Shown: positions 51,591-61,231, counted from the first letter of the stretch. The stretch is 64,000 bases of DNA from DYQY01 sp964643725 (GCA_964643725.1 CAZXTL010000007.1:1-64000); one strand, 5' to 3'. A program made the numbers and translations. The notes: generated by a model not told the origin, from the sequence alone.

Positions 51591-52046
51591 CTAAATTATT
51601 CTAAGTCGTTTTTTTTCAAAAAAATTACTTAAAACAGCTGAACATCTGTTATCAGGACAATATTCATAAGTAACTTTGTGAATTAGTTTATTCTCATCAA
51701 ATATTTGATACTTACTAACAACACATCCAGCCTTAGAGTCCAATGCTCCAAAAACAATACTACTTATCCGTGACTGAATAATAGCACCAACACACATAAT
51801 ACAGGGTTCTAGCGTTACATATAGAGTGCATCCATCAAGTCTCCAATTATTTAAAAGCTTACAAGCATTCTGGATTGCATCTATTTCAGCATGAAGTAAG
51901 GCATTGTTCTCTAAAACTCGCTTATTCCTTCCAGTTGCAATAATCTGTTCATCTTTTACGATTACTGCTCCCACCGGAACGTCTGCATGTTCTAAAGAGA
52001 GTAGGGCTTGTTTATAAGCATTATCCATATAGTATAGATTTTCCAT
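51591..52046 (-). CDS. tadA: tRNA-specific adenosine deaminase
   Basis: A 151-residue deaminase converting A34 to inosine in tRNA-Arg(ACG). The zinc motif is HAEIDAI and PCIMCVGAI, and VPVGAVIV is the typical start of the fold. The ATG at 52046 has AAAGGA 6 nt upstream; the Met at codon 7 would also fit the usual N-terminus. An extended -10 TGTATAAT lies just above. It is convergent with gmhA (2 bp apart). Confidence 0.93.
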   Translation of the reverse strand: MENLYYMDNAYKQALLSLEHADVPVGAVIVKDEQIIATGRNKRVLENNALLHAEIDAIQNACKLLNNWRLDGCTLYVTLEPCIMCVGAIIQSRISSIVFGALDSKAGCVVSKYQIFDENKLIHKVTYEYCPDNRCSAVLSNFFEKKRLRII

Positions 52047-52134
52047 ATAAGTCCTTTAATTATACACCGTTGACAGTGATTTTTTAGCATGGTATATTTT
52101 CTAAGCCTTTTCGTAAGGTGTTACAAATTGATAA

Positions 52135-52210
52135 GGGCGGTTAGCTCAGATGGTAGAGCATCTGGTTTACACCCAGAGGGTCGGCAGTTCGATCCTGTCA
52201 CCGCCCACCA
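52135..52210 (+). tRNA. tRNA-Val (anticodon TAC)
   Basis: The acceptor GGGCGGT/ACCGCCC, anticodon loop TTTACAC (anticodon TAC), T loop TTCGATC and encoded CCA are all in order. It is 76 nt and is followed 13 nt later by tRNA-Glu. Confidence 0.97.
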
Positions 52211-52223
52211 AACTTTAACAAGT

Positions 52224-52298
52224 GGCCCCTTCGTCTAGTGGTTAGGACACCAGGTTTTCATCCTGTAAGCAGGAGTTCAATTCTCCTAGGGGCTGCCA
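52224..52298 (+). tRNA. tRNA-Glu (anticodon TTC)
   Basis: The acceptor GGCCCCT/AGGGGCT has a G-U first pair, the anticodon loop TTTTCAT gives TTC, the T loop is TTCAATT and CCA is encoded. It is likely cotranscribed with tRNA-Val. Confidence 0.96.
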
Positions 52299-52308
52299 TT
52301 TAAGATAT

Positions 52309-52722
52309 TTAATCGCTTCTCCAATCCCCACCTAAACTAAAATACATAACTCTAAAAAATTTTTTAAAAGTTAATTTTAAGGGATTACAGTTATCGATTA
52401 GCTCATTTTTAAGATCTTTAGAACCAATTCGCGTATCACCAAAAATTATAGAAATTAACTTATTAGCAAAATTTGTTTTTTGAAATTCATTAGCACTATA
52501 ATTCGTTACAAATTCCAAGCTTTTTTGTTTTGTAAGTAATAATAACCAATCAATAACAATTTCTAAATTATCTTTTTGAAGTTGGCTCATTTTAATATTT
52601 ACAAAAACAGGGTTGGACAATGAATCCCTTAAATTACTCATACATTCAGGGAAATCAGCCATTTTTTTAGTAAAATAGGCATGTAGTGCATCCTCACGAA
52701 TAGAAATAATTTTAAAAAGCAT
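52309..52722 (-). CDS. hypothetical protein (137 aa)
   Basis: I do not recognise this soluble helical protein (EIVIDWLLLLTKQKSLEFV in the middle; LTFKKFFRVMYFSLGGDW near the end). It has AAGGAG 8 nt upstream and a perfect TATAAT at 52765-52770. The shared 14-nt motif lies between the -10 box and the start, at the same distance as in the LacI-type gene, suggesting control by that regulator. Confidence 0.65.
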   Translation of the reverse strand: MLFKIISIREDALHAYFTKKMADFPECMSNLRDSLSNPVFVNIKMSQLQKDNLEIVIDWLLLLTKQKSLEFVTNYSANEFQKTNFANKLISIIFGDTRIGSKDLKNELIDNCNPLKLTFKKFFRVMYFSLGGDWRSD

Positions 52723-52749
52723 TAAAATAACTCCTTAATCTTACTATTA

Positions 52750-52763
52750 ATAAGTTATCGTAA
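52750..52763 (-). promoter_or_regulatory. shared motif ATAAGTTATCGTAA, site 2
   Basis: Identical to the motif at 50496-50509 and also beginning 28 nt upstream of the start codon. It abuts the 3' end of a TATAAT (52765-52770 on the minus strand), so it covers the predicted transcription start, a common operator position. Confidence 0.45.
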
Positions 52764-52783
52764 TATTATAATAATTCCCCCGA

Positions 52784-54184
52784 TTATTTCATTTTAATAA
52801 TAGTATTCGTAGTGGAATAACCCTCAACGAAAGGAATAATCTCTACTTTGCCAGAAAATTCTTTACCAACAACATCCTCAGCCTTATAGTCTCCACCTTT
52901 AACTAAAACATCAGGATGAACTCCTTTAATAAGCTCAAAAGGCGTTTCCTCATCAAATATTGTTATATAATCAATAAAATCTAAAAAAGAAAGAACCTCT
53001 GCGCGATCTTCCTCATTATTAATAGGTCTATTATTTCCCTTTAATCTTTTTACAGAAACATCACTATTAAGTCCTAAGATGAAAATATCACCCAATTTAC
53101 TAGCTTCTCGCAAATAACTCAAATGTCCTTTATGAAGAATATCAAAACACCCATTAGTGAAAACAATTGTTTTACCTTTTTTCTTGTCTTGATTAATTAT
53201 TCTTAACAACTCATGACCGGAAACTAGTTTGGTTGAAATATCATTCATAGCTTTCAATAATTCATCTTTGTAAATAGGAGTTGTGCCGAACTTACTTACA
53301 ACAATACCTGCAGCGATATTTGCCATTTTTACAGCTGACTCAATATCTAGCCCTAAAGAAATCCCTAAAGAAACAGTAGCGATTACGGTGTCGCCAGCGC
53401 CTGAGACATCATATACTTCTTTTGCTTCCGTTGAAAAATTTACAACCTTTTCTTGAGAGATAAGAATCATTCCTTTTTCTGACCTGGTGACTAATAGATA
53501 CTTAATATTAAATTTTTCCAATAAGGGTAGAGCGTATTTTGTGATTTGGTCATCTGTATTTGTAATTTCTATGTTAGAAATTTGTTCTAATTCCTTCAAG
53601 TTAGGTGTCAGCATAAAAGAACCTCTATATTTACTCCAATCGTTACCCTTAGGGTCAACAATCACAGGTATTTTAAAATATTTACATAATTTAATAATAA
53701 ACTGACAAGTATCAGTAGTACATGAACCTTTTAAATAATCTGAAATAATAAATGCTCCAACGTCAGAATTAATATGTTTATTAATAATATCTTCAAATAA
53801 ATGTAAATAATTTATATCTATAATTAAAGGCTCTTCAAAATCAAGACGTGTAATTTGTTGATGGCCACCTATAACCCTTATTTTAGTTATAGTAGGGTTA
53901 TCGGTTATTATGGCATCTAATTGAATGCCCTCATTTTGCCCTAGAATTTGAAGATCGTTAGCATTTTTATCTTTACCAATAAAACCTAATAAAATAGGCC
54001 TATTGCCCAATTTAGCTATATTATTAGCTACATTTGCTGAACCACCTAAGGTCATATGCTCATTAGTAACCTTAACAATTGGAACTGGTGCCTCAGGAGA
54101 TATTCTGCTTACTTTCCCTGTAAAATACTTATCTAACATTATATCCCCGAATATTAGAATTTTTTTCTTTGAAATTAGTTCCAT
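52784..54184 (-). CDS. hldE: bifunctional heptose-7-phosphate kinase / heptose-1-phosphate adenylyltransferase
   Basis: A 466-residue HldE (RfaE). Residues 1-315 form the PfkB-type kinase (ILIFGDIMLDKYFTGKVSRI, TLGGSANVANNIAKLG, and DVSGAGDTVIATVSLG). Residues about 330-466 form the nucleotidyltransferase with FTNGCFDILHKGHLSYL. It phosphorylates heptose 7-phosphate and later adenylates heptose 1-phosphate for LPS core. With gmhA it shows that LPS heptose is made. No clear ribosome binding site. Confidence 0.95.
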   Translation of the reverse strand: MELISKKKILIFGDIMLDKYFTGKVSRISPEAPVPIVKVTNEHMTLGGSANVANNIAKLGNRPILLGFIGKDKNANDLQILGQNEGIQLDAIITDNPTITKIRVIGGHQQITRLDFEEPLIIDINYLHLFEDIINKHINSDVGAFIISDYLKGSCTTDTCQFIIKLCKYFKIPVIVDPKGNDWSKYRGSFMLTPNLKELEQISNIEITNTDDQITKYALPLLEKFNIKYLLVTRSEKGMILISQEKVVNFSTEAKEVYDVSGAGDTVIATVSLGISLGLDIESAVKMANIAAGIVVSKFGTTPIYKDELLKAMNDISTKLVSGHELLRIINQDKKKGKTIVFTNGCFDILHKGHLSYLREASKLGDIFILGLNSDVSVKRLKGNNRPINNEEDRAEVLSFLDFIDYITIFDEETPFELIKGVHPDVLVKGGDYKAEDVVGKEFSGKVEIIPFVEGYSTTNTIIKMK

Positions 54185-55028
54185 TGGTTGCTCCCATTAA
54201 TCATTTTCAACTATTATGCTTTTTCTAACAATATTTTGCAAGTAAAGCAGTGACCATAAGCTCTATATTAATACATATAATGTAAAGTTATACTTAATTA
54301 ATCGTAATAATTATGCTTCATGATAGACGATACACATGAGTAACTATAAGACCTTAATCGTCACTTTGGACTTTGTCACATAAAACAGTAATGAACTACA
54401 GTTAAAAATATTTAAAACTTAGTAAATTACGCCAATGGTTATTAAATCAGCATTTAAAAGAAATTATTTCTATTAGAAAACATATATTAATGAATGAATT
54501 TAATAACTAGTATTTCTATTAAGATCTTTCTTCAAATCATTAATAGTTACTAAAAAAAATATATTTAATACTTGGATTAGCTTCAATAGTTACAATTACA
54601 GCAACTATATATGAGAAATAGGGTATTTTCGATACATAAGCTTAACTAGAACATTAGCCAAAGCTAAAAAACAAAATCTTAACTGTATGATTCTTATACT
54701 ATATAAAGGAATAGTTAATATAAACGAATAGACTCAACTCCGACTGACAATAACAAACAATACACGTGTATGATATTAGCTTACCTCATATCTACTTTTA
54801 CAAATTCATATTATATTTCAATGTCGCATAATATATATTATGTAAAATATTGAATTATAGTAATTAGTCTTCTGCGCCTTACAAATGTTGAGTTGTTAGT
54901 ATTTGTTAACATTTTTATAAGTTATCCACATTTTGTAAACTTATACATAGCTTAAATTTGGCTTTTCAGACCATGATAGATAATCTACAATAATTAAAAC
55001 TAAATATTTTAAAAATAAGGGAGATAAA
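54185..55028. other. 844-bp gene-free AT-rich gap with a DnaA box
   Basis: No credible gene is seen on either strand. The gap holds a perfect DnaA box TTATCCACA (54922-54930) inside the loop of an inverted repeat ATAAGTT/AACTTAT (54917-54923 and 54938-54944), a second box-like TTATACATA at 54941-54949, and a 12-bp palindrome ATACACGTGTAT at about 54759-54770. It differs from the other gaps, which contain repeats. A regulatory region, decayed gene or DnaA titration site are possible; origin function is not shown. Confidence 0.5.
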
Positions 55029-56573
55029 ATGACTAAATACCGTCCAGCATTACTTGCAATATTAGATGGTTGGGGAATTGGGAAAAATGATGAAAGCAAT
55101 GCTATTTTTTTAGCTGAAACACCCAATCTAATAAATTTTCTAAAAACATACCCAACTTCTTCACTTAATACTAATGGTCGCGAAGTTGGTCTTCCAGATG
55201 GAGTTATGGGAAACTCTGAAGTCGGGCATCAAAATATCGGAGCCGGTAGAGTCGTTTATCAATCTCTAGTAAAAATAAATGTTGATATTGAAAATGGAGA
55301 TTTTTTTAAAAATTCCCCTATTCATAAAGCATTCTTAAATGCGCAGAAAAATAACACAGCTATCCATTTTATTGGCTTACTTTCAGACGGAGGTGTTCAT
55401 AGCGATATATCTCATCTTTTTGCCCTACTCCAAAAAGCTAAAAACATGAACCTAAGCAAAGTATTCATACATGCATTAATGGACGGACGAGACACTTCCC
55501 CTACCTCAGGCATTAATTACATGCAAAAACTTGAAAATAAGATAAATGAGCTTGGTGTTGGGCGAGTTGTCAGTGTTATGGGTAGATATTACGCAATGGA
55601 TAGAGACAATAACTATGACAGAAACCTTATCGCTTATAAAGCAATCGTTAATGGCGAAGGTGAAATTCACAATAATCCAATACAACTTCTTAAAGAAAAA
55701 TATGAATTAAAACAAAATGATGAATTTATAATGCCTACTGTAATTACTAGAGATGGCAATATTACCAAACTTGAGGAAAATGACTCAATGGTTTTCTTTA
55801 ATTTTAGACCAGACAGATCAAGACAGATAACTAAAGCATTTTTAAATAAAGTTAATGATGACCCAAAAAACATTTTCCAAAATATTGTAACACCTAAAAT
55901 ATTCTTTACTTCTTTTACGGAATATCAGTCAGGACTAAATGAGAACGTCGCATATCCACCTGATACTTTTACAAATACTCTTGGGGAATACTTATCTAAA
56001 ATCGGACTTTCGCAATTGAGAATTGCGGAAACAGAAAAATATGCACATGTTACTTTTTTCTTTAATGGTGGTTCGGAAAAAGTATTTACTGGAGAAGACA
56101 GAATTCTTGTTCCGTCTCCAAAAGAAGTTGATGGCTATTATGACAGAAAACCTGAAATGTCAGCATATGAAGTAACAGACAAATTACTAGCTGCTATAGA
56201 AAGTGATAAATATGATGTTATCGTTCTAAATTACGCTAATATGGACATGGTTGGACACACTGGAGTTATCCCAGCTGCGATTAAAGCAGTAGAAACAGTT
56301 GACACATGTATAGGAAAAGTAGTTTCAGCTATTCAGAAAAAAAACGGACTAGTTATTGTTACTGCAGATCACGGAAACGCTGACCATATGATGGAACAAG
56401 ACGGATCAGTAATGACCGCACATTCAATGAACAAGGTTCCAATGGTTGTCATTAGTAATGAGCAGGTGTCCTTAAAAAAAGAAGGTAAGCTTGCTGATAT
56501 AGTTCCAACATTACTTGACCTACTAAAAATTGAAAAACCAATAGAAATGACCGGAGAGTCGTTATTAAATTAA
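55029..56573 (+). CDS. gpmI: 2,3-bisphosphoglycerate-independent phosphoglycerate mutase
   Basis: A 514-residue Mn-dependent mutase of the alkaline-phosphatase superfamily. AILDGWGIG opens the metal site, the phosphoserine is in GNSEVGHQNIGAGR, and DGRDTSPTSG, then VTADHGNADHM complete it. AGGGAG lies 6 nt before the ATG. The cofactor-dependent mutase gpmA is also present at 58.5 kb, so the organism has both. Confidence 0.96.
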   Translation: MTKYRPALLAILDGWGIGKNDESNAIFLAETPNLINFLKTYPTSSLNTNGREVGLPDGVMGNSEVGHQNIGAGRVVYQSLVKINVDIENGDFFKNSPIHKAFLNAQKNNTAIHFIGLLSDGGVHSDISHLFALLQKAKNMNLSKVFIHALMDGRDTSPTSGINYMQKLENKINELGVGRVVSVMGRYYAMDRDNNYDRNLIAYKAIVNGEGEIHNNPIQLLKEKYELKQNDEFIMPTVITRDGNITKLEENDSMVFFNFRPDRSRQITKAFLNKVNDDPKNIFQNIVTPKIFFTSFTEYQSGLNENVAYPPDTFTNTLGEYLSKIGLSQLRIAETEKYAHVTFFFNGGSEKVFTGEDRILVPSPKEVDGYYDRKPEMSAYEVTDKLLAAIESDKYDVIVLNYANMDMVGHTGVIPAAIKAVETVDTCIGKVVSAIQKKNGLVIVTADHGNADHMMEQDGSVMTAHSMNKVPMVVISNEQVSLKKEGKLADIVPTLLDLLKIEKPIEMTGESLLN

Positions 56574-56575
56574 TA

Positions 56576-57709
56576 CTAATTGATTTTCCAATTACGCAAA
56601 TGTCCAGGAACTGCATCATTAGGCTTATCTTTGACTCTCTGCATTATCTCTTTTATTTTCATATAAGCTTCTCTGCTTTTAGGAGCACGGCTTAAATAGC
56701 AACATGCATGCCCTAGATTAATCTCAACTTCAGGCATTCCAATAACCTCAGCTGCATTGTATACATCGGTAGCTATTTGTAAGGCAACAGGATCTGCGAG
56801 TCCTACATCTTCGGAGGCGAAGATAATCATCCGTCTTGCAATAAACCTTGGGTCCTCACCAGACAAGAGCATTCTTGCAAGGTAGTATACAGCGTCATCT
56901 TCATTACCAGCTCTCATAGATTTTATAAAAGCAGAGATTAAGTCATAGTGTTCATTTTCGTCATAATGGAGAACCTTATGCAATGTCACTTGATGTATAT
57001 CTTCTTCATCAAGGTCGACAATAGACCCAAATTCTGCTTTTTTACTTAAGACCATAAGTTCTAGATTATTAAGAACTTGCCTTAGATCCCCATCACAACT
57101 AAAAATAAACTTTTTTAATATATCTTTATTAATCTGTATATCCCAATTAGATAATAATACATCCACCTTAATTGCTCTCTCTACTGCTTTTTTAATATCT
57201 ATATAGGTTAATGGCTTAAATTCGAAAAGTTTACTTCTGGAAACTAAGGCTGAATTCAAACTATACAATGGGTTAGCAGTTGTGGCTCCTATAAATTGGA
57301 TAATACCGCTTTCTAAATCTTTTAATAAAACGTCCTGTTGGCTTTTATTAAATCTATGTATTTCATCTACAAAAAGAATTGTTTTTTTCCTATAATAAGA
57401 AAAATCTTTTTTAGCTTCTTCAATAACATTTCTTATATCGGACACTTTACTCTCAACAGCATTAAGTTCTACAAATTTTGATTCTGTTCTGTTCGCTATA
57501 ATCTTTGCTAAACTCGTTTTTCCTGTACCAGGTGGACCAAAAAATATAAGAGCCCCTACTCTATCGGCGTCTATTATTTTCCTTAATAATTTACCCTCAC
57601 CAACAATATGATCTTGACCTACAAATTCATCAAGAGATTTTGGACACAATCTAAATGCTAGTGGTTTTCTAGGGTCATCTTCGATAGAAGCAGAAAATAT
57701 ATCAGTCAT
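56576..57709 (-). CDS. rarA: replication-associated recombination protein A (RarA/MgsA)
   Basis: A 377-residue AAA+ clamp-loader-like ATPase acting at stalled forks. Residues 10-25 read EDDPRKPLAFRLCPKS, Walker A FFGPPGTGKTSLAK, Walker B ILFVDEIHRFNKSQQD, then the sensor TTANPLYSLNSALVSR and the C-terminal YLARMLLSGEDPRFIARR. It is shorter than E. coli RarA (about 447) at the C-terminus but has all domains. It overlaps xth by 8 bp and is convergent with gpmI. Confidence 0.94.
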   Translation of the reverse strand: MTDIFSASIEDDPRKPLAFRLCPKSLDEFVGQDHIVGEGKLLRKIIDADRVGALIFFGPPGTGKTSLAKIIANRTESKFVELNAVESKVSDIRNVIEEAKKDFSYYRKKTILFVDEIHRFNKSQQDVLLKDLESGIIQFIGATTANPLYSLNSALVSRSKLFEFKPLTYIDIKKAVERAIKVDVLLSNWDIQINKDILKKFIFSCDGDLRQVLNNLELMVLSKKAEFGSIVDLDEEDIHQVTLHKVLHYDENEHYDLISAFIKSMRAGNEDDAVYYLARMLLSGEDPRFIARRMIIFASEDVGLADPVALQIATDVYNAAEVIGMPEVEINLGHACCYLSRAPKSREAYMKIKEIMQRVKDKPNDAVPGHLRNWKIN

Positions 57710-58469
57710 CTTTTAATACCAATTCAATAGGACAATGATCAGAACCTAGCACTTGATTATGTATACAAACATCAATTATCTTATCAGCTACACTATTGCT
57801 TACTAAAAAATGATCAATACGCCAACCAATGTTTTTCTGTCTTGCATTTGCCATATAGCTCCACCATGTATACTTTATAACTTCTGGATAAAGCATACGA
57901 AAAGCATCTACGAAACCAGACTTTAAATATTTCACAAAACCTTCTCTTTCTTCATTGGTATATCCAGCATTCCGTTTATTAGCAGATGGGTTTTTAAGAT
58001 CGATAGCCTCTGGCGCAACATTTAAATCACCACAAACAATAACAGGTTTAATCATATTTAAATTTATAATATATTGTAGAAAATCTTTATCCCATTCATT
58101 TTGTCTATAAGGTAATCTTAACAATTCTCTCTTAGAATTTGGAGTATACACATTTACCAAATAATATAACGGGAGATTAATTGTTATTACCCTGCCCTCT
58201 AAATCATGCTTCTGTATACCAATACCATAAGAAACCTCAAAGGGTTCAATTTTTGAAAATATAGCGGTACCTGAATAGCCACTTTTTTCAGCACTATTCC
58301 AATAAATATATTTATATCCTAATATATTAAAGTCAAAATCGACTTGTTCAGAAAAAGCTTTCGTTTCTTGTATACATAATATATCAGGGCTAAAATCAGA
58401 TAAATATTCCGAAAAACCCTTACTAATAATTGATCTAATTCCGTTAACATTCCATGAGTGTATACGCAT
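57702..58469 (-). CDS. xth: exodeoxyribonuclease III
   Basis: A 255-residue AP endonuclease/3' exonuclease for base excision repair. SWNVNGIRS, the catalytic Glu in ILCIQETKA, GDLNVAP, and GSDHCPIELVL are the AP-endonuclease motifs. The stop of gpmA is directly adjacent, so xth follows it in the operon with rarA. Confidence 0.95.
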   Translation of the reverse strand: MRIHSWNVNGIRSIISKGFSEYLSDFSPDILCIQETKAFSEQVDFDFNILGYKYIYWNSAEKSGYSGTAIFSKIEPFEVSYGIGIQKHDLEGRVITINLPLYYLVNVYTPNSKRELLRLPYRQNEWDKDFLQYIINLNMIKPVIVCGDLNVAPEAIDLKNPSANKRNAGYTNEEREGFVKYLKSGFVDAFRMLYPEVIKYTWWSYMANARQKNIGWRIDHFLVSNSVADKIIDVCIHNQVLGSDHCPIELVLKDD

Positions 58470-59153
58470 TTAAATATAATACTTTCTGATCACTTGTAAA
58501 CATCCATCTAGTTCGTATACTAGCGGTATTCCTGTAGGTATATTCAAATCCATCACGTCATCGTCAGTCATATTGTCGAGAACTTTAACTAAAGCTCTTA
58601 AGCTATTACCATGGGCAGAAATGATTACTTTCTTATTATTAGCAATTTGAGGACAAATAATATCATTGTAATACGGAACAACTCTATCAATTGTCATCTG
58701 AAGATTCTCACAAAAAGGAATTTCATCCTTTGGAACGTCTATATACACTGGGTCATTGCCAGGATATCGAGAATCGTCTTCAGTTAAAGCTGGAGGAAAT
58801 TCAGAAATACTCCTTCTCCATTTTTTTACCTGATCCTCTCCGTATACTAATGCTGTTTCTTGTTTATTTAAGCCTTGAAGAGCACCATAATGTCTTTCGT
58901 TTAATTTATAACTTTTAAATATTGGAATATTTGCTAACGATAATTCAGTTAAAATAATATCTAAAGTTATTTGAGCTCTTTGCAAAAATGAGGTATACGC
59001 AACATCAAAAGTATAAGCCAATGCTTTTAGCTTTTTTCCAGCCTCATGAGCTTCATGTATACCTTGTTCAGACAAACTAACATCAGTCCATCCTGTAAAA
59101 CGGTTTTCTAAATTCCAAACGCTCTCGCCATGACGAATAAGAACAAGATTCAT
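58470..59153 (-). CDS. gpmA: 2,3-bisphosphoglycerate-dependent phosphoglycerate mutase
   Basis: A 227-residue histidine-phosphatase-family mutase. The phosphohistidine motif is LIRHGESVWN (H8), the next catalytic segment ERHYGALQGLNK, and ISAHGNSLRAL holds the second His. It lies 2 nt after pfkA's stop, placing two glycolytic enzymes in one unit. Confidence 0.94.
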   Translation of the reverse strand: MNLVLIRHGESVWNLENRFTGWTDVSLSEQGIHEAHEAGKKLKALAYTFDVAYTSFLQRAQITLDIILTELSLANIPIFKSYKLNERHYGALQGLNKQETALVYGEDQVKKWRRSISEFPPALTEDDSRYPGNDPVYIDVPKDEIPFCENLQMTIDRVVPYYNDIICPQIANNKKVIISAHGNSLRALVKVLDNMTDDDVMDLNIPTGIPLVYELDGCLQVIRKYYI

Positions 59154-59155
59154 AA

Positions 59156-60139
59156 TTATAAACTTAGTTTATTAAACATATCCAAAGTGCCCAATGATAT
59201 AGTTTTTTTGTTTTCCCATGTTTCCTTTAAAGGAACATAATTAACACAATCATTCATACACGTATATCCAACCATTACTCCACTCATGCCTTTGTCTATC
59301 GCAATAACAGCTTCATAGCCTAATCTACTTGCTACTATTCTATCAAGAGCTGATGGAGAGCCACCTCTTTGAAGGTGACCTAATATAGACAAACGAATAT
59401 CCCAACTATCACCAAGATCTACTTGAAGTTTTTCTTTAACCGCAAAACCGCCGCCTAGCTCATCACCTTCAGCAACTATTACAATAAAACTTTTTTTGCC
59501 TTTTCGTTTACCTTCTTTTAATTTTTCGAGAATACTAGAGTATTCATCTTTGCTTTCAGGAATAAAAACACCTTCTGCTCCTGATGAAATTCCTGTATAC
59601 ATAGCAAGATAGCCAGAATGCCTACCCATTACTTCGATTACAAATAATCTGTCGTGAGAAGTAGCAGTGTCTCTGATTTTATCAATACATTCAACAGCAG
59701 TATTAAGAGCAGTATCATATCCTATAGTATATTCAGTACCATATAAATCATTATCTATAGTGCCAGGAACTCCTATCCCCTGTATACCAGATTCTGTTAT
59801 TATATCCTGTAGCCCTCTAAAAGAACCATCTCCGCCTATAACTATCAGCTTACGTATACCTCTTGATGCCATATGCTCATAAGCTATTTTTCTTCCTTCT
59901 TCTGTTTTAAATCTAGCACTTCTTGCTGTTTGGATAAAAGTTCCACCCCTATTAAGAGTATTACCTACAGAACGAATGTCTAAATCTTCAAACCATCCAT
60001 TGATAAGTCCTTCATATCCTCTTCTAGCTGCAAGCACATCATAGCCGAGACCAACAGCAGTTCTTACTACTGCTCTGACTGCAGCATTCATTCCTGGCCC
60101 ATCCCCTCCACTTGTTAAAACAGCAATAGTATCTTTCAT
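59156..60139 (-). CDS. pfkA: ATP-dependent 6-phosphofructokinase
   Basis: A 327-residue PfkA. TSGGDGPGMNAAVRAV opens the fold. GGDGSFRG and PGTIDND carry Gly at the two positions where pyrophosphate-dependent enzymes have Asp and Lys, so ATP is the donor. The allosteric R residues near GHLQRGGSPSALDR are present. AGGAGG precedes the ATG by about 7 nt. Confidence 0.95.
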   Translation of the reverse strand: MKDTIAVLTSGGDGPGMNAAVRAVVRTAVGLGYDVLAARRGYEGLINGWFEDLDIRSVGNTLNRGGTFIQTARSARFKTEEGRKIAYEHMASRGIRKLIVIGGDGSFRGLQDIITESGIQGIGVPGTIDNDLYGTEYTIGYDTALNTAVECIDKIRDTATSHDRLFVIEVMGRHSGYLAMYTGISSGAEGVFIPESKDEYSSILEKLKEGKRKGKKSFIVIVAEGDELGGGFAVKEKLQVDLGDSWDIRLSILGHLQRGGSPSALDRIVASRLGYEAVIAIDKGMSGVMVGYTCMNDCVNYVPLKETWENKKTISLGTLDMFNKLSL

Positions 60140-60151
60140 GAAAAACGCCTC

Positions 60152-61231
60152 CTATGAATTATTTTTTTCAAATTTAATCATAAAGTCTACTAACGCTTGA
60201 ACGCCTTCTATTGACATAGCATTATATATACTTGCTCTCATCCCTCCGACACTTCGATGTCCTTTTAAGTTCACTAAACCAAAAATTGCTGCCTCAGCTA
60301 CAAACTTTGAATCCAGGTCTTCACTCCCTGTAAGAAATGGAACATTCATCAATGATCTATCGTTTCTATTTACAGGAGATTTAAATAATTTAGAATTATC
60401 TATACAATCATACAAAAGTTTTGCTTTTTTTTCATTTCTTATTTGTGCAGCAGCAACACCACCATTTTCTAAAAGATCAGCAAAAACTAAACCAGCTAAA
60501 TATATTGAATAAGAAGATGGTGTATTAATCATAGACTCTTCTTTATCAGTAAGTTTGTAATTGTATAGTTTTGGAGTAATACTCATTTCTTTGCCTATTA
60601 AAGATCTCTTTACAATAACGATACAAAGACCAGCAGGTCCGATATTCTTTTGAGCTCCAGCAAATATACAAGCATAGTCATTAACATCAATCACTTCAGA
60701 TAAAATGTATGATGACATATCAGAAACAATTGGAATATTCGTTTTTGGGAGTTTAGTATACTTTGTACCATAAATAGTATTATTCGAAACAATATGCAAA
60801 TAATCTATATCTGTTGGAATATCTAATTTATCAACATCTGGAATAAAAGTAAAATTTTGTTCTTTAGAAGATGCTATAACATTAACTTCAACATATCTAA
60901 CAGCTTCTTCTATTGCCTTATCAGACCATGTCCCTGTATTAATAATAGCTATCTTCTTTTTTTCAGACGCTAAATTCATAGGCACTGCAGCAAACTGAGC
61001 ACTTGCGCCTCCATGCATAAAAAGAACAGCATATTCGTCAGAAATATTCATTAATTTTCTAAGATCTGCCTCAGCTGATTTAATGATCTTATCGTATTGC
61101 TTTGATCTATGTGACATCTCCATAACAGACATTCCTGTCCCTTTATAATCCAACATTTCTTTTTGTGCTATTTCTAATACATTTTGTGGTAAAACTGCAG
61201 GTCCTGCACTGAAATTATATACTCTACCCAT
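60152..61231 (-). CDS. serC: phosphoserine aminotransferase
   Basis: A 359-residue PLP enzyme converting 3-phosphohydroxypyruvate to phosphoserine. The start FSAGPAVLPQNVLE is typical, the PLP lysine is in AGAQKNIGPAG, and GGMRASIYNAM near the C-terminus is conserved. AAAGGAG lies 5 nt upstream of the ATG. It lies 12 nt upstream of pfkA on the same strand, so serC-pfkA-gpmA-xth-rarA is one probable operon. Confidence 0.95.
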   Translation of the reverse strand: MGRVYNFSAGPAVLPQNVLEIAQKEMLDYKGTGMSVMEMSHRSKQYDKIIKSAEADLRKLMNISDEYAVLFMHGGASAQFAAVPMNLASEKKKIAIINTGTWSDKAIEEAVRYVEVNVIASSKEQNFTFIPDVDKLDIPTDIDYLHIVSNNTIYGTKYTKLPKTNIPIVSDMSSYILSEVIDVNDYACIFAGAQKNIGPAGLCIVIVKRSLIGKEMSITPKLYNYKLTDKEESMINTPSSYSIYLAGLVFADLLENGGVAAAQIRNEKKAKLLYDCIDNSKLFKSPVNRNDRSLMNVPFLTGSEDLDSKFVAEAAIFGLVNLKGHRSVGGMRASIYNAMSIEGVQALVDFMIKFEKNNS

